Assembly (NCBI RefSeq): GCF_017410345.1 | Contig: NZ_JAFQQZ010000003.1 | Location: forward strand, 1-32,268 | Origin: Methanobrevibacter sp. | Lineage (GTDB): Archaea > Methanobacteriota > Methanobacteria > Methanobacteriales > Methanobacteriaceae | Length of the DNA stretch: 32,268 nucleotides | Direction: 5' to 3' | In this document: piece after piece, positions 1-8,824 of the stretch | How the letters are laid out: each line of letters starts with the position of its first letter | How positions within the stretch are numbered: position 1 is the first letter of the stretch | Position numbers and translations under genes: made by a program | The notes under the pieces: model-generated | What the model was told of the DNA's origin: nothing | Databases searched by the model: none | The model's input: only the letters and a program-made list of their open reading frames with translations

Positions 1-36
1 AAAAAAGAAGAAAAATATAAGAAAAAGAGAAAGAGC
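1..36 (-). terminator. T-rich terminator region of the fwd operon
   Basis: Immediately after the fwdC stop codon the minus strand becomes a run of C/T with several T tracts (the plus strand is almost pure A/G). Archaeal RNA polymerase terminates at oligo-T tracts, so this is the likely end of the fwd transcript. No hairpin is needed and none was seen. The window edge cuts off whatever follows. Confidence 0.5.
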
Positions 37-903
37 TTATTGAGCTCTGTATTCTCTAATTGCGTTATATTCGTCGTCTTCTTCAATCCAAGTAGATAAT
101 CTGTCTCTGTTTTTCTCAGCATCGATGATTAAGGTACCTTTACCGTTTAAAGCAATGTCCCCTTTGTATTCGATGTATCTACCAGGGTAAGTAACACCAT
201 CTAATTCAGGATCGGTTACAATTCCTTGTTCTACGAAACCTTCGAGTAATCTTCCAACTTTACCGTGGATTACGATGTTACCGTTTTTCATTTGTCCACC
301 AGGCCAACGGTTTACGTTACCATCGATTTCAATGGTACCTTTGGTCATGTGAATACCTGCGAGAATGTCACAGTCACCTAAAACGTGGATTTTACCACCG
401 ACTAAACATTCACCACATTGTTTACCGGCATTTCCGTGGATAATGATTTCTCCACCGGACATACCTCTCCATTCACCAATGTAGGATGCACCACAGAACT
501 CTTTGGTGTTACCCATGATTTCGAGTTTTCCGCCTTTCATTTCACGACCAGCATGAGCTGCTACGTTACCGAATACGGTAACAGTTCCGCCAGACATTTC
601 TGCACCAACGTGAAGGTCTGCATCACCGTTAACAACTACTTCACCAGCACTCATTTTACAACCGATGTATTTTACTCTATCGCAATCTCCGTTTAAGATC
701 ATTTTGACTTCAGCAGGAGATTCTGCTTCTCCTTCAACGGTAATGTCAAAGTAATCAGTGATTGGGAATCTGGAGTTTCCTACAGGTACTTTGTACTCTG
801 CAAAGTCCTCTTCGGTCCAAGAGTAAATGTTATCAGTGATTAACTCATCAAATTCTAAAGCAATTGAAGAAGTTTTCTTTTGATCAAAAGTTATAGTTTT
901 CAT
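37..903 (-). CDS. fwdC: Formylmethanofuran dehydrogenase subunit C (FwdC)
   Basis: This is a structural subunit of the enzyme that reduces and fixes CO2 onto methanofuran, the first step of methanogenesis from CO2. The 288-residue protein has a short N-terminal part and then, from about residue 60 to 240, a regular series of Gly-rich turns (for example [24 protein letters not shown]) spaced about 18-20 residues apart. This GxxG repeat is typical of the FwdC beta-helix, which is also related to a domain of glutamate synthase. It is the last gene of the operon, 15 nt after the fwdA stop, with a GGAG element upstream of ATG. Codon choice (GGT, ACC, AAC, TTC) is that of a highly expressed gene. 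The assignment is firm from motif and context; tungsten versus molybdenum type cannot be decided from this subunit. Confidence 0.95.
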   Translation of the reverse strand: MKTITFDQKKTSSIALEFDELITDNIYSWTEEDFAEYKVPVGNSRFPITDYFDITVEGEAESPAEVKMILNGDCDRVKYIGCKMSAGEVVVNGDADLHVGAEMSGGTVTVFGNVAAHAGREMKGGKLEIMGNTKEFCGASYIGEWRGMSGGEIIIHGNAGKQCGECLVGGKIHVLGDCDILAGIHMTKGTIEIDGNVNRWPGGQMKNGNIVIHGKVGRLLEGFVEQGIVTDPELDGVTYPGRYIEYKGDIALNGKGTLIIDAEKNRDRLSTWIEEDDEYNAIREYRAQ

Positions 904-918
904 TAATAAACACTCTCC

Positions 919-2637
919 TTATTTAGCTTCTACGTCCACTCTAGTTGGGTTTGGTACATAGTGGTCGTGTACTTGATAGTTTTCCCATTTGACAGAATAG
1001 TATTGGGTAAAGAATGGCATTATACTGTCGATAATTTGTTTTTCTTCTTCTTCATATCCTATGACGTTAGTCCAAATGGTGTGGCTTTGTTTGGTTGAAA
1101 CAATGTCACCATCTTTAACAACGATTTGACCATCTTTGATAGTGTAGTAAGCATTGCTGAATGCTTTTTCGACACCTTCAGGGTCTCTGGATGGGTCAAA
1201 GTCATTAGGGTTGATGTCATATACAGCAATATCTGCGTTGTAGCCAGGGGTAAGTGCACCTCTGTCAGCGAATCCGTGGATTCTTGCAGGAGCTGCTCTG
1301 GAAATGGTTGCGATTTCATAGAAGTCGTATTCTCTTTCGAGACCAGCTAAGCCAGTTCTTTTGGAAGCCCATTTGTGTACTTCACCATTGTCAATCATTT
1401 CCATTCTCTTAGGAGCACTCATTAACCAGGAAATGATCTTTGGATATCTGATGAAAGGACCTGCGTTAGGGTGGTCAGTGGTTAAACATACTTGCCATGG
1501 GTTTTCAATGTGCAAGAACAATTCAAGACCGATAGCCCATTGTAAGGTACTTACTGGAGTTTTAGGAGAGTAAATACATGGAATGATACCTGCTGCGGTT
1601 TCACATTCAATGTCTTTGTTAGCCCATTTTAATCCAGAAATCTTGAACAAGTCGTATTCCATAGGAGCGTCTGCAGTCATGGTAGTGGTTTCGTCGAAAG
1701 TTACTTGACCTACGTCACAAGTTACATATGGGTTCTTGTTGATGAAGTCAGCACATTCTTCAGCACCGGATGCTGCATCCTTCCAGCTGTTTCCAGTGTA
1801 AGAGTGGAACTGTAAGTGAGTACAGTGGATGGTTTGATCTCTTACGGAAGCAGATGCTTTAGTGGATTTTGCAATGTCTTTGATAGAGTCTAAAGTTGCA
1901 ATAGTAGTTGGTACGTTTCCTGGGTGACCTAAATCATTAGGGTGGATGTGTATAGAGTGAGGAAGACCTAATTGTTCGTTAGCTTTTGCTAAAGCTCTTA
2001 CAACTTCTCTGGAGGTTACGTCAAAGTAAGGTGCTTTGTCATCGTATCCGTGTACGTTCATACCCCATCCCCATGCTTCTGAACCACATGGGTTTACGAT
2101 TTTTACACCGTATCCTTTGGATACTCTTAACATTGCTGCAATGAATGCTGCTAAGTCATCAATTCTGTTTTCTCTTGCATATTCCATTACGAACCAGTTG
2201 TTACCGAATAATGGTAATGGGTTGATGTCGATGTTTGGAATAGTGTTGATTTCTTCGTGTGTGTGTTTTGCTTCTAAAGGGGGCATAGCTGCTTCACAAA
2301 CAGTACCATATCCCATTCTTGAGTATCTGTATCCAGTGGTAGGACAACTTGGGATAGAGAAACCAGCTTCAGCTCTGGTTGTTTTGGTTTTTTGAGCTAC
2401 TCCTCTTCTTTCGTCTTCTGGTCTGTATAATCTACCTACAACCAATTTTGGTCCTGCAACGTGAGCGTGAGGGTCTACACCAGCAGGCATTACAATTTTA
2501 TCAGTGACGTCTAATACTTCTGCGTCAGCGGATACGTCTTCAACGATTTTACCATCTTTGAAGCAGATATCCATTTTTTCTCCGTTTACTTCATTAGCAG
2601 GGTCGTAAACGATACCGTTTTTAAGTACATATTCCAT
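919..2637 (-). CDS. fwdA: Formylmethanofuran dehydrogenase subunit A (FwdA)
   Basis: This is the amidohydrolase-like subunit that condenses formate with methanofuran at a binuclear metal site. The protein has 572 residues from the chosen start. Visible motifs are the metal-binding VDPHAHVAG (His-x-His) near residue 60, a [11 protein letters not shown] segment that probably carries the carboxylated metal-bridging Lys, HIHPNDLG and IHCTHLQ His motifs in the middle, and TTDHPNAG with the catalytic-site Asp near residue 385. The reading frame is open further upstream to a GTG at 2646, but AGGTGAT lies only 4 nt before the ATG at 2637, which is therefore preferred. It begins 10 nt after the fwdB stop, so translation is probably coupled. 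Codon bias again indicates high expression. Confidence 0.95.
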   Translation of the reverse strand: MEYVLKNGIVYDPANEVNGEKMDICFKDGKIVEDVSADAEVLDVTDKIVMPAGVDPHAHVAGPKLVVGRLYRPEDERRGVAQKTKTTRAEAGFSIPSCPTTGYRYSRMGYGTVCEAAMPPLEAKHTHEEINTIPNIDINPLPLFGNNWFVMEYARENRIDDLAAFIAAMLRVSKGYGVKIVNPCGSEAWGWGMNVHGYDDKAPYFDVTSREVVRALAKANEQLGLPHSIHIHPNDLGHPGNVPTTIATLDSIKDIAKSTKASASVRDQTIHCTHLQFHSYTGNSWKDAASGAEECADFINKNPYVTCDVGQVTFDETTTMTADAPMEYDLFKISGLKWANKDIECETAAGIIPCIYSPKTPVSTLQWAIGLELFLHIENPWQVCLTTDHPNAGPFIRYPKIISWLMSAPKRMEMIDNGEVHKWASKRTGLAGLEREYDFYEIATISRAAPARIHGFADRGALTPGYNADIAVYDINPNDFDPSRDPEGVEKAFSNAYYTIKDGQIVVKDGDIVSTKQSHTIWTNVIGYEEEEKQIIDSIMPFFTQYYSVKWENYQVHDHYVPNPTRVDVEAK

Positions 2638-2647
2638 TAAAATCACC

Positions 2648-4039
2648 TTACTTATCTAAGAGACATGCGAGACCTTCATTAGGAACGTATTCATCTGCTA
2701 CGTTAGGTTCTTCTCTGAGTTTCATTACTCTTTCTTTCAATTCACGTACAATCCATTCGTCATCACGACAGGTTTCAGGTTTGTCAATAGCTTTTTTCAT
2801 CCAGATAGGAACACCGTCCATACGGTAACTGGTACCTCCACATTCTACGGAAATGAAGGATCCAGGAAGTACTACATCAGCGAGTTCGGTAGATGGTCCC
2901 CAGTGAATATCGATTTGGATAACTGGAATGTTAGCTAAATGTTGGTTTGCTCCGTTAGGGAAGTGAGCACCAGGGTCAGCTGCAATTACCATGAAACAGT
3001 CAGGTTCTTTTCTGACGAGCAAGTCGATAGTGTTGGTTTCACCCATCATATATCTTCCGTATCCTCTACAGAAGTCTACACCGAATGCCCAACCGGTTTC
3101 GTAAGCCATGAAGATGTTGAAACCGTTTACGTTAAAGTGACCTCTCATTGGAGTGAGTCCCCATTTACTGTTGGTGTTTAAGTCTTGTACTAATTTAATC
3201 GCAATGTCAATGTTTCTTTGTTTACCTAAGGTGTGGGTTAATCCTAAACCGAAGAAGAGAACACCGAATTCTGCAGCTTCCATTTCAGCAGCCAATTCGT
3301 AAATGTCTTCAGCTGGAATACCGGAAACAGATTCAGATTGTAATTTTTTACCTTTTAATACAGCTCTTAAAGCGTTGTAGAAACCGTAGTCCCCGTTTTG
3401 TTCGAATCCAATCCATTTGTCAGACATTTTTGCAGTGTCTGAGAATTTTGGATCCATAGTGATAACGGTTCTGTCGAATCTACCTCTTTGTCTGAAGTAT
3501 CCACGAGGGAATGCTGCATATCTTGCTAAGTGTCTTGGGTGAGAGTTCATAGCGTTACTACCGGAGTATGCAACTACGTCAGCTCTGTTTTTAACTTCCC
3601 CTAAGGTTTGGATAGGGTAACCTGCGTTTTGCATAGCTTGTAGACTTGGACCGTGACAGATAGTTGCTTGGTTATCTAAAACAGCACCAATATATTCACC
3701 TAATTCTACACCTTCTTTCATACATTCAGTAGAAGTTTCAGACCAACCGTAGAATACTGGTCTAATAGAGTTTGCAATATATTCAGCTGCAGTGTCTAAA
3801 GCAGTATCCCAGTCTACTTCTTCAAGAACTCCTTCTTCGTTTCTTACCATTGGCACAAGTAATCTTTGGTCCATATCTTCCATAACTTTACTTGCACCTA
3901 ATCTGCATGCGTGTCTTACAGCAACTACGTGACCGTTCTTAACTAAGAAATCCAAGTCATCACAGTTACATCCACAGAATGCACAAGTACAATTTTCTAC
4001 AATGTGATCGTAATCAGTTACAGGTGGTTCATATGTCAT
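2648..4039 (-). CDS. fwdB: Formylmethanofuran dehydrogenase subunit B (FwdB), Cys type
   Basis: This is the catalytic tungsto/molybdopterin subunit that reduces CO2 to formate before transfer to FwdA. It belongs to the formate dehydrogenase/DMSO reductase superfamily. Near the N-terminus a Cys cluster (C17, C19, C22, C24, C26, C45) includes the [4Fe-4S] ligands. The metal ligand region reads ICHGP with Cys128, so this is the cysteine form; some methanogens use selenocysteine here, and no in-frame TGA is present. The frame is open to a TTG at 4045, but the ATG at 4039, behind GGGAGGAG, gives a normal 463-residue protein and overlaps the fwdD 3' end by 11 nt, implying translational coupling. 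Here the order is D-B-A-C, with B before A, unlike the D-A-C-B order reported for Methanothermobacter. Confidence 0.94.
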   Translation of the reverse strand: MTYEPPVTDYDHIVENCTCAFCGCNCDDLDFLVKNGHVVAVRHACRLGASKVMEDMDQRLLVPMVRNEEGVLEEVDWDTALDTAAEYIANSIRPVFYGWSETSTECMKEGVELGEYIGAVLDNQATICHGPSLQAMQNAGYPIQTLGEVKNRADVVAYSGSNAMNSHPRHLARYAAFPRGYFRQRGRFDRTVITMDPKFSDTAKMSDKWIGFEQNGDYGFYNALRAVLKGKKLQSESVSGIPAEDIYELAAEMEAAEFGVLFFGLGLTHTLGKQRNIDIAIKLVQDLNTNSKWGLTPMRGHFNVNGFNIFMAYETGWAFGVDFCRGYGRYMMGETNTIDLLVRKEPDCFMVIAADPGAHFPNGANQHLANIPVIQIDIHWGPSTELADVVLPGSFISVECGGTSYRMDGVPIWMKKAIDKPETCRDDEWIVRELKERVMKLREEPNVADEYVPNEGLACLLDK

Positions 4040-4601
4040 GATCAATCAACTCCTCCCATTTACGTCCGTTATAAACTGGTCTTTCACCTAATGATTCCAT
4101 GTTTTCAATAACGTCATCATCTTCTTCGTCAACATATTTTTTGTATACCCATCTCATTAAGTCTGCCATGAGTAGAACTTTTCTGTCGGTTTTTTCTACA
4201 GTGGCGTGGATACCTTTGTAGGTAGGGTCTGAACAACAGTAGGTTTCGTGGCTTACAATAGTGTTAGCCCATGGACCTTTACATACAAAAATAGTACCTT
4301 CGTGAGGAGCATCTCTGGATTTTGCTGCGTTTAAGACAACTTCACCATAGTCGGTTTTTACAAGTACGGTGTCCCAGTTTTTCACACCTAATTTTACCAT
4401 GTCACGAGGATCCATGTAACAGGTACCGGAAGCGTTTTTATATTCTTCTTTTAAGGTAGAACCTCTTTTCTTACAAGCTCCTTGATATATGTCAGAACCG
4501 GTGTTTAACATACATTTGAGTACTTTGGTAGTACCTTCTTGAGCTACGTTTTCTAAATCTCCTACTACAGGTCTTTCTAAATAAGTATTTGCGTAATGCA
4601 T
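4029..4601 (-). CDS. fwdD: Formylmethanofuran dehydrogenase subunit D (FwdD)
   Basis: This is the molybdopterin-dinucleotide-binding subunit, equivalent to the C-terminal domain of single-chain formate dehydrogenases. The segment from about residue 25 to 130 carries the family pattern: [16 protein letters not shown], then [15 protein letters not shown], a hydrophobic strand, and [15 protein letters not shown]. The protein has 190 residues, longer than the roughly 130 I expect for the family. The extra 55-60 residues at the C-terminus (from about GIHATVEK) are acidic and contain VDEEDDD; their role is unknown. The start follows GGAGTGAT closely and lies 10 nt after the fwdG stop. The 3' end overlaps fwdB. 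Confidence 0.9.
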   Translation of the reverse strand: MHYANTYLERPVVGDLENVAQEGTTKVLKCMLNTGSDIYQGACKKRGSTLKEEYKNASGTCYMDPRDMVKLGVKNWDTVLVKTDYGEVVLNAAKSRDAPHEGTIFVCKGPWANTIVSHETYCCSDPTYKGIHATVEKTDRKVLLMADLMRWVYKKYVDEEDDDVIENMESLGERPVYNGRKWEELIDHDI

Positions 4602-4611
4602 GTTATCACTC

Positions 4612-4842
4612 CTATTCTAACCATATAGCTTCAGTAGGACAGAACATTTGGCAAGTACCACATTTGTCACATTTGTCCACACTGAACAATTTAATAAATC
4701 CGTTTTCAACCATCATAATAGTTTCGGTTGTTTTGGAACCATGTCCACCAGCGTTTTCCGGGCTGATTGAAGCGTTTACTGGACATGCGATAACACATAC
4801 TCCACAACCTAAACATTTATCTTGATCTACTTTAAGTTCCAT
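4612..4842 (-). CDS. fwdG: Formylmethanofuran dehydrogenase ferredoxin subunit G (FwdG)
   Basis: This is a 76-residue 2x[4Fe-4S] ferredoxin with two classical motifs, [12 protein letters not shown] (about residues 10-21) and [12 protein letters not shown] (about 59-70). The segment between the motifs is longer than in bacterial ferredoxins. In the Fwd complex it carries electrons between the polyferredoxin FwdF and the catalytic subunit. GGTGAT precedes the ATG by 5 nt. It lies 18 nt after the fwdF stop and 10 nt before fwdD, inside the operon. Confidence 0.93.
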   Translation of the reverse strand: MELKVDQDKCLGCGVCVIACPVNASISPENAGGHGSKTTETIMMVENGFIKLFSVDKCDKCGTCQMFCPTEAIWLE

Positions 4843-4860
4843 AAATAATCACCAATCAAA

Positions 4861-5961
4861 TTAATTTTTTAAAGCTTCGAATGCTGCAATCCAAGATTTA
4901 GAACTAGTTGGGGTGTAGTCGATGTCAGTTCTAGTTACGGTTAAAGCTCCGTTAGGACATGCTTTAGCACATGCACCACAGTGGATACAGTAATCTTCTT
5001 CTTTAACTAAGTGAGTTCCTCTGTCTCCAGGACCAGTTGATTTAGGGAAGGATAAAACATTACATGGACATACATCAATACATGCACCACAGGTACCACA
5101 TGCTTCCTCATCAATTTCGAGAGTACCTTTGAATGCTTGTTTTACAGTAGCTGCGTCTGCAGGACAGACTCCTTCACACCATCCACATTTAATACAGGTT
5201 TCCTTGTCGATAATTGCATTACCTGTAATTGCTGCTTTAGCAGGGTCGAGGTCGTATTCACCGTAGGAACAGGATCTACATACTGCTTTAATTGCGTCAA
5301 CAGGACATGCTTTCTTACATACGAGACAGTATACACATTTTTCCTTGTCAATAACAATGCTTTCTTCACCGGTGGTCTTGTCTACTACAATAGCTTCTGC
5401 AGGACATAATTCAGCACAAGCGCCACAGTAGATACATTCATCTTCACATACGTCAATTTCACCGGTTACCAAGTCAGCTCTGTTAGGTAATGTTCTGTCA
5501 ATGGTAATGGAAGCTCTTGGACATGCTGCTTCACATTTCTTACAGAATAAACATTTGTCTTCATCGATTTCTGCTGAAGCGACGAGACTTGGATAAGCTT
5601 CATTTTCTTTAATGGATACGCCGCCAATGGTGAGGTCTAATGCACCTGCTGGACATACTCCACTACACATACCACAGAGAACACATTTGTCTTCAGCAAT
5701 GTCTAATTTTGCTTTGCCTTCATTGTCGTTTTTGAAAAGAGCATAGTTTTGAGCAATCTTTTCATGACCACTGAAATAGGTTTCGGTGTATTTACGTTCA
5801 ATAGGAGCTACTTCATCAAGAGCAATAGCTTCTACAGGACAGGTTGCTTCACAAAGGCCGCAACCAATACAAACGTGATCTTTAAAGGACAAGATTCTGT
5901 CTTCTTCTGCTGATCTTTTTATATTGAAGTTTTTGCCTTCAATTTCTTTAACGTTAACCAT
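4861..5961 (-). CDS. fwdF: Polyferredoxin subunit FwdF with eight [4Fe-4S] motifs
   Basis: This is an electron-wire subunit of the formylmethanofuran dehydrogenase complex. The 366-residue protein contains eight CxxCxxCxxxCP motifs: CIGCGLCEATCP, CVLCGMCSGVCP, CLFCKKCEAACP, CIYCGACAELCP, CVYCLVCKKACP, CIKCGWCEGVCP, CGTCGACIDVCP and CIHCGACAKACP. Between the fifth and sixth motifs is an extra CRSCSYGEYD segment. The ATG sits inside the 3' end of the upstream regulator-like gene (8-nt overlap), and its ribosome-binding site GGAGGT lies within that gene, so the two are translationally coupled. In the known Methanothermobacter structure FwdF links the catalytic halves and can receive electrons from the heterodisulfide reductase/hydrogenase side; that role is inferred here by homology. 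Confidence 0.95.
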   Translation of the reverse strand: MVNVKEIEGKNFNIKRSAEEDRILSFKDHVCIGCGLCEATCPVEAIALDEVAPIERKYTETYFSGHEKIAQNYALFKNDNEGKAKLDIAEDKCVLCGMCSGVCPAGALDLTIGGVSIKENEAYPSLVASAEIDEDKCLFCKKCEAACPRASITIDRTLPNRADLVTGEIDVCEDECIYCGACAELCPAEAIVVDKTTGEESIVIDKEKCVYCLVCKKACPVDAIKAVCRSCSYGEYDLDPAKAAITGNAIIDKETCIKCGWCEGVCPADAATVKQAFKGTLEIDEEACGTCGACIDVCPCNVLSFPKSTGPGDRGTHLVKEEDYCIHCGACAKACPNGALTVTRTDIDYTPTSSKSWIAAFEALKN

Positions 5962-6412
5962 TTTTTACCTCCAAAATTTCAATAGAATTTGTTGGGCAGT
6001 TCTCAACACACATAAGACAGCCACAACAATAACGGGGGTTTATCTTTGCTTTTAATGAATCCAAATTAATGGTCTTCATCTCACACAAATCTACACACAA
6101 TCCACAGCCAATACATCCATCATTAATCTGCGGGTCATAATGATTCATATTAAAAATAGTCACGATTTGACGAATTTCTTTATAATCTCCAAATAAAACT
6201 TTTGCTATTAATATAAAATCCTTAGGACTTAGTTCTAAAATAGTTTTAGCAAGTTCGATAGAATCCATGGATATGTTTCTACCATTCAAGTAGTGGGAAA
6301 TGGTTGATCTGTCTACACCGATTTCCGCAGAAATTTCCTTTTGAGACAAACCTCTCTTTCTCAACTCAACACTTTCTAAATATTTTAGTCCAGATACTAT
6401 ATGTTTTGGCAT
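5954..6412 (-). CDS. Helix-turn-helix protein fused to two [4Fe-4S] motifs, first gene of the fwd operon
   Basis: This 152-residue protein has two parts. Residues 10-45 form a Cro/XRE-like helix-turn-helix (LSQKEISAEIGVDRSTISHY, with GRNIS after it). Residues 100-140 form a two-cluster ferredoxin: C100-C103-C106-C110, with Glu rather than Pro after the last Cys, and C129-C132-C135-C139, with an extra Cys at 130. The combination suggests a DNA-binding protein that senses redox state or Fe-S status. As the promoter-proximal gene it could autoregulate fwd. The operon in Methanothermobacter also starts with a gene called fwdH; I cannot confirm that this is the same family. Start: GGTGA lies 5 nt before the ATG, with a TATA box about 40 nt upstream, so the leader is short. 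Codon use is less biased than in fwdF, as expected for a less abundant protein. Confidence 0.8.
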   Translation of the reverse strand: MPKHIVSGLKYLESVELRKRGLSQKEISAEIGVDRSTISHYLNGRNISMDSIELAKTILELSPKDFILIAKVLFGDYKEIRQIVTIFNMNHYDPQINDGCIGCGLCVDLCEMKTINLDSLKAKINPRYCCGCLMCVENCPTNSIEILEVKNG

Positions 6413-6500
6413 AAATTCACCATGTGTACAATATTATATTAATATAGATTTATATATAAAGGGTACATATTTAGACTAAAGTCAAAAGATTTATATATTA
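6413..6500 (-). promoter_or_regulatory. fwd operon promoter
   Basis: On the minus strand a TATA box TTTATATATAAATC spans 6460-6447, about 40 nt before the first start codon, which would place transcription start near 6428 with a leader of about 16 nt. A second TATA-like element lies at 6500-6488. TGTGTACA (6423-6430) overlaps the expected start site and a related GTAC half-site lies just upstream of the TATA box near 6463. GGTGA is the ribosome-binding site. The fdhC promoter uses almost the same box (TTTATATAAATC). Confidence 0.6.
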
Positions 6501-6501
6501 C

Positions 6502-6518
6502 TGTGTATTATATACACA
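6502..6518. promoter_or_regulatory. Palindromic operator candidate TGTGTA-N5-TACACA, fwd-proximal
   Basis: This is a perfect inverted repeat (7-bp arms TGTGTAT/ATACACA around 3 nt) placed just upstream of the fwd TATA elements. The same pattern with the same 5-nt spacing recurs at 6783-6799 and, with one mismatch, at 6807-6823. A dimeric regulator is the natural reader; candidates in this window are the HTH/[4Fe-4S] protein and ModE. Confidence 0.5.
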
Positions 6519-6781
6519 TTTTTAAAAAAATTAATAATTGTTTTTAATAGTTATTTTTAATTATACTCAGTTTGAAGTAATTTAATTTATAATATATAGA
6601 TAAATTATAATTTATTTATAAAAATAATGATTTTTTAATCTTACTATAAGAATTGAACTAATTTAAATAAAATAAAAATAAGCAAAAAATACTAAAAAAT
6701 AGATTAATTATATCTCCAATATGTAAACGATTTTATATCGAATTTTCTAAAATTTTTAAATTTTTTAGGCCAAACAAAAAA

Positions 6782-6823
6782 ATGTGTACTAAATACACAT
6801 AAGTTGAGTGTAGTAAGTACACA
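6782..6823. promoter_or_regulatory. Pair of TGTGTA-N5-TACACA palindromes
   Basis: Two palindromes lie 24 bp apart centre to centre. The first (6783-6799) is TGTGTA-CTAAA-TACACA, extended to 7-bp arms by flanking A/T. The second (6807-6823) is AGTGTA-GTAAG-TACACA, with one mismatch in the first position. They lie about 320 bp upstream of the fwd TATA box. They may act at a distance on fwd, or locally on a rightward promoter (TATA-like TTTTATATCG near 6730). Confidence 0.45.
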
Positions 6824-7530
6824 TAGTGATTTTGAGGAAAATTTCTTGATGAGAAATTAGAAAAATCCTTATGAAAATCAACGAAAGTTTTACTAAAAAA
6901 ATATTTAAAAATAATGAAAAAATTCCCTGTAAATTTTTGAAAATAATTATGAAAAATCTAAAGATTTTTGATAAAAAACTTAAAAATAGTCAAAAAATGT
7001 TAGATGAATTCTAATAAGAATTCAAATAACACCACACTCTCAAAAAATTTTTCGGATCTGCTAAATAAATCCCTAAATATACTATAATTCGCTTAATATA
7101 TAAAAGTTTTCATTTTATAAAAATAGTAGGAAAAGCCCATCAAGGATAAGATCTAACCTAACTTTTTTAAACGGCAATTTACACAGCAGAGATGATTATT
7201 GGATAAAGATTAGAAATAATTTTATTAGAACTTCAAGAAGCAATAAAATTGTTCTAAGACTTATTTCCAAAATTTCACCTCCAAAAAATTTTCTGAGAAT
7301 GTATGATCTTTTTAGATGGTGAAACCTAAATATAGATTTTTTAGGCTTAATACTTAAATATAACGATTTTTAAAGCTTTAAATTTCAAAATAACATCAAT
7401 ATTATATTCATTTTGAGAAATAACAAAGAAATAGTGAAATTATAATTAATTAAAAAAATGGATAAATTTTTGAATAATATTCATTTAAGAAAAAAAAAAT
7501 AATTGAAAAAATAGAAAAAAATAGAAAGTT
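6824..7530. other. AT-rich intergenic region between moaA and the fwd promoter
   Basis: No conserved gene is visible in about 700 bp. A plus-strand ORF of 47 codons (6871-7014, Lys/Asn/Phe rich) has no ribosome-binding site and is probably chance. A clear plus-strand TATA-like element (TTAATATATAAAAG, about 7094-7107) precedes a less AT-rich stretch (7130-7260). That stretch contains the overlapping complementary pairs ATTTTATT/AATAAAAT and TTAGAAC/GTTCTAA between about 7219 and 7257, a possible small RNA. On the minus strand a perfect GGAGGTG (7276-7282) precedes a 24-codon hydrophobic ORF. A CCTAA/TTAGG hairpin lies at about 7328-7345. Confidence 0.3.
7196..7270 (-). CDS. Possible 24-residue hydrophobic peptide, or signal-peptide remnant
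   Basis: GGAGGTG (7282-7276) is followed after 5 nt by TTG and 24 sense codons, then TAA. The peptide is strongly hydrophobic and Leu/Ile rich (…TILLLLEVLIKLFLIFIQ) with two basic residues. It could be a single-helix membrane peptide or the broken signal peptide of a lost surface-protein gene; the SD context (GGAGGTGAAAT) resembles that of the adhesin gene at 20778-22736. No family is recognised. This is a weak call. Confidence 0.2.
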   Translation of the reverse strand: MEISLRTILLLLEVLIKLFLIFIQ

Positions 7531-8469
7531 CTATTCTTCTTTATAGAAAGGTTCCCTATTATGAATTCCCTTTAGGAAGATGTCCACAAGCTCTTCATCA
7601 GATACTCCTTCCCTAATGAATTCAACAAGGTCTACAAGATTGTCGTTTCTAAGCAAACACGGTTTAATCTTTCCTTCAGGAGTGATTCTTAATCTTGTGC
7701 AGTTCTTGCAGAAGTTAGTGTTGTCAACAGGGTGAACAACCTCTATCTCACCACCATCAATGAAATATTTCTTCCTGTCCTGCATAAATTCCCTAACCTT
7801 GATCTCATCTGCAATTTCAGCCAAGTGCTTTTCGAATTCTGCAAGTGGGTAGTGATACTTTGAGTTGAAGTCATTGTCATCACAGCTTTCAGACTCAATG
7901 ATCTCAATGAGCTGTAGTATGACACCATGTTCCTTGGTGAATTCGAACATGTCAAAAATGTCATTATGGTTGATATTATTCATAACTACCATATTTATCT
8001 TAACTGGATACATACCAACTTCACAAGATTTGACAATTCCATCCATTACTCTCTTTAAAACGTTTTTCCCTACAATCATTTGATAGGTTTCTTCATTAAG
8101 TGTGTCTAAACTGACATTGATTCTGTCTAATCCTGCATCGACTAAATCTTGTGCATATTTCTCTAAAAATATTCCATTTGTTGTGATAGAAATGTCCTTG
8201 AAATCTAGTGAGTTTATCTTCTCAACAATTTCAACAATGTCTGGCCTGACTAATGGTTCGCCTCCAGACAAACGTATCTTCTCGACACCAAGCTTCTTTG
8301 CAATTCTGCAGATTTCATAAATCTCATCTGGAGTCATTTCAGAAGATGAATCTAGCATCCCATCATGATGGCAGTATATGCAATTCACATTGCAGCGATT
8401 GGTGATGGAAATCCTAAGTGAAATGATCGGTCTTTCATAATCGTCCCTAACTTTATCCTTCATCTTCAT
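7531..8469 (-). CDS. moaA: MoaA-type GTP 3',8-cyclase (molybdenum cofactor biosynthesis, radical SAM)
   Basis: MoaA carries out the first step of pyranopterin cofactor synthesis, rearranging GTP with S-adenosylmethionine. The 312-residue protein has the radical-SAM cluster motif CNVNCIYC (residues 25-32) after [10 protein letters not shown]-type context, the LSGGEPL motif near residue 70 and a C-terminal second [4Fe-4S] motif, C-x2-C-x13-C (FCKNC…KPC), near residues 255-275. These place it in MoaA rather than in other radical-SAM groups. The chain ends in NREPFYKEE and lacks the C-terminal Gly-Gly that bacterial MoaA inserts into its active site. The product feeds the cofactors of Fwd and Fdh on either side. 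It is the last gene of a likely mobB-small gene-moaA unit. The SD is weak (GGGG close to the first ATG); a second ATG six bases in is possible. Confidence 0.9.
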   Translation of the reverse strand: MKMKDKVRDDYERPIISLRISITNRCNVNCIYCHHDGMLDSSSEMTPDEIYEICRIAKKLGVEKIRLSGGEPLVRPDIVEIVEKINSLDFKDISITTNGIFLEKYAQDLVDAGLDRINVSLDTLNEETYQMIVGKNVLKRVMDGIVKSCEVGMYPVKINMVVMNNINHNDIFDMFEFTKEHGVILQLIEIIESESCDDNDFNSKYHYPLAEFEKHLAEIADEIKVREFMQDRKKYFIDGGEIEVVHPVDNTNFCKNCTRLRITPEGKIKPCLLRNDNLVDLVEFIREGVSDEELVDIFLKGIHNREPFYKEE

Positions 8470-8567
8470 GCCCCAAAATAAAATTTAAAAAATAAGAAAT
8501 TCATAAAATGATAAAAATAAAAATAATTATAATGATTAAAATTCCAATTTGAATTTAATTTAAATAA

Positions 8568-8756
8568 CTATTCATTCTTTATAGTTATTTCAACATCCTT
8601 AACTTCATCCACACCATATTCGGAAGTCTTAATTGCTTTCAATAATCCGAGAATGGTTTCCTTAATGATATCATCAGTGAACTTGTTCAATTCAATATCA
8701 TTTCCATTTATTACCAAACTAACTTTGTTTTCATAATCATCATTACAATCGCTCAT
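8568..8756 (-). CDS. Small protein homologous to the C-terminal domain of the adjacent MobB
   Basis: This 62-residue protein lies between mobB and moaA. After about ten N-terminal residues it aligns without gaps to the last ~52 residues of the neighbouring MobB: matching blocks are LNKF/LNRF, TILGLL/TILGIL, SEYGV/KEYGV and EITIKN/DITIKN, 27 identities in about 52 by hand. It therefore looks like a freestanding copy of a MobB accessory domain. The function is unknown; it may help in cofactor insertion or in metal or nucleotide handling. GGTGATTTG before ATG supports the start at 8756 rather than the TTG one codon earlier. Spacing to mobB (68 nt) and moaA (98 nt) fits one operon. Confidence 0.7.
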   Translation of the reverse strand: MSDCNDDYENKVSLVINGNDIELNKFTDDIIKETILGLLKAIKTSEYGVDEVKDVEITIKNE

Positions 8757-8824
8757 CAAATCACCTAAAACTATACTTAATCATTACCTAAATTAATCTT
8801 AATAATATTAATTATAATAGTATA

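Noticed and set aside
6871-7014. 47-codon plus-strand ORF downstream of the palindrome pair
   Set aside because: Lys/Asn/Phe-rich composition is what A/T-rich spacer DNA gives by chance, and there is no ribosome-binding site.
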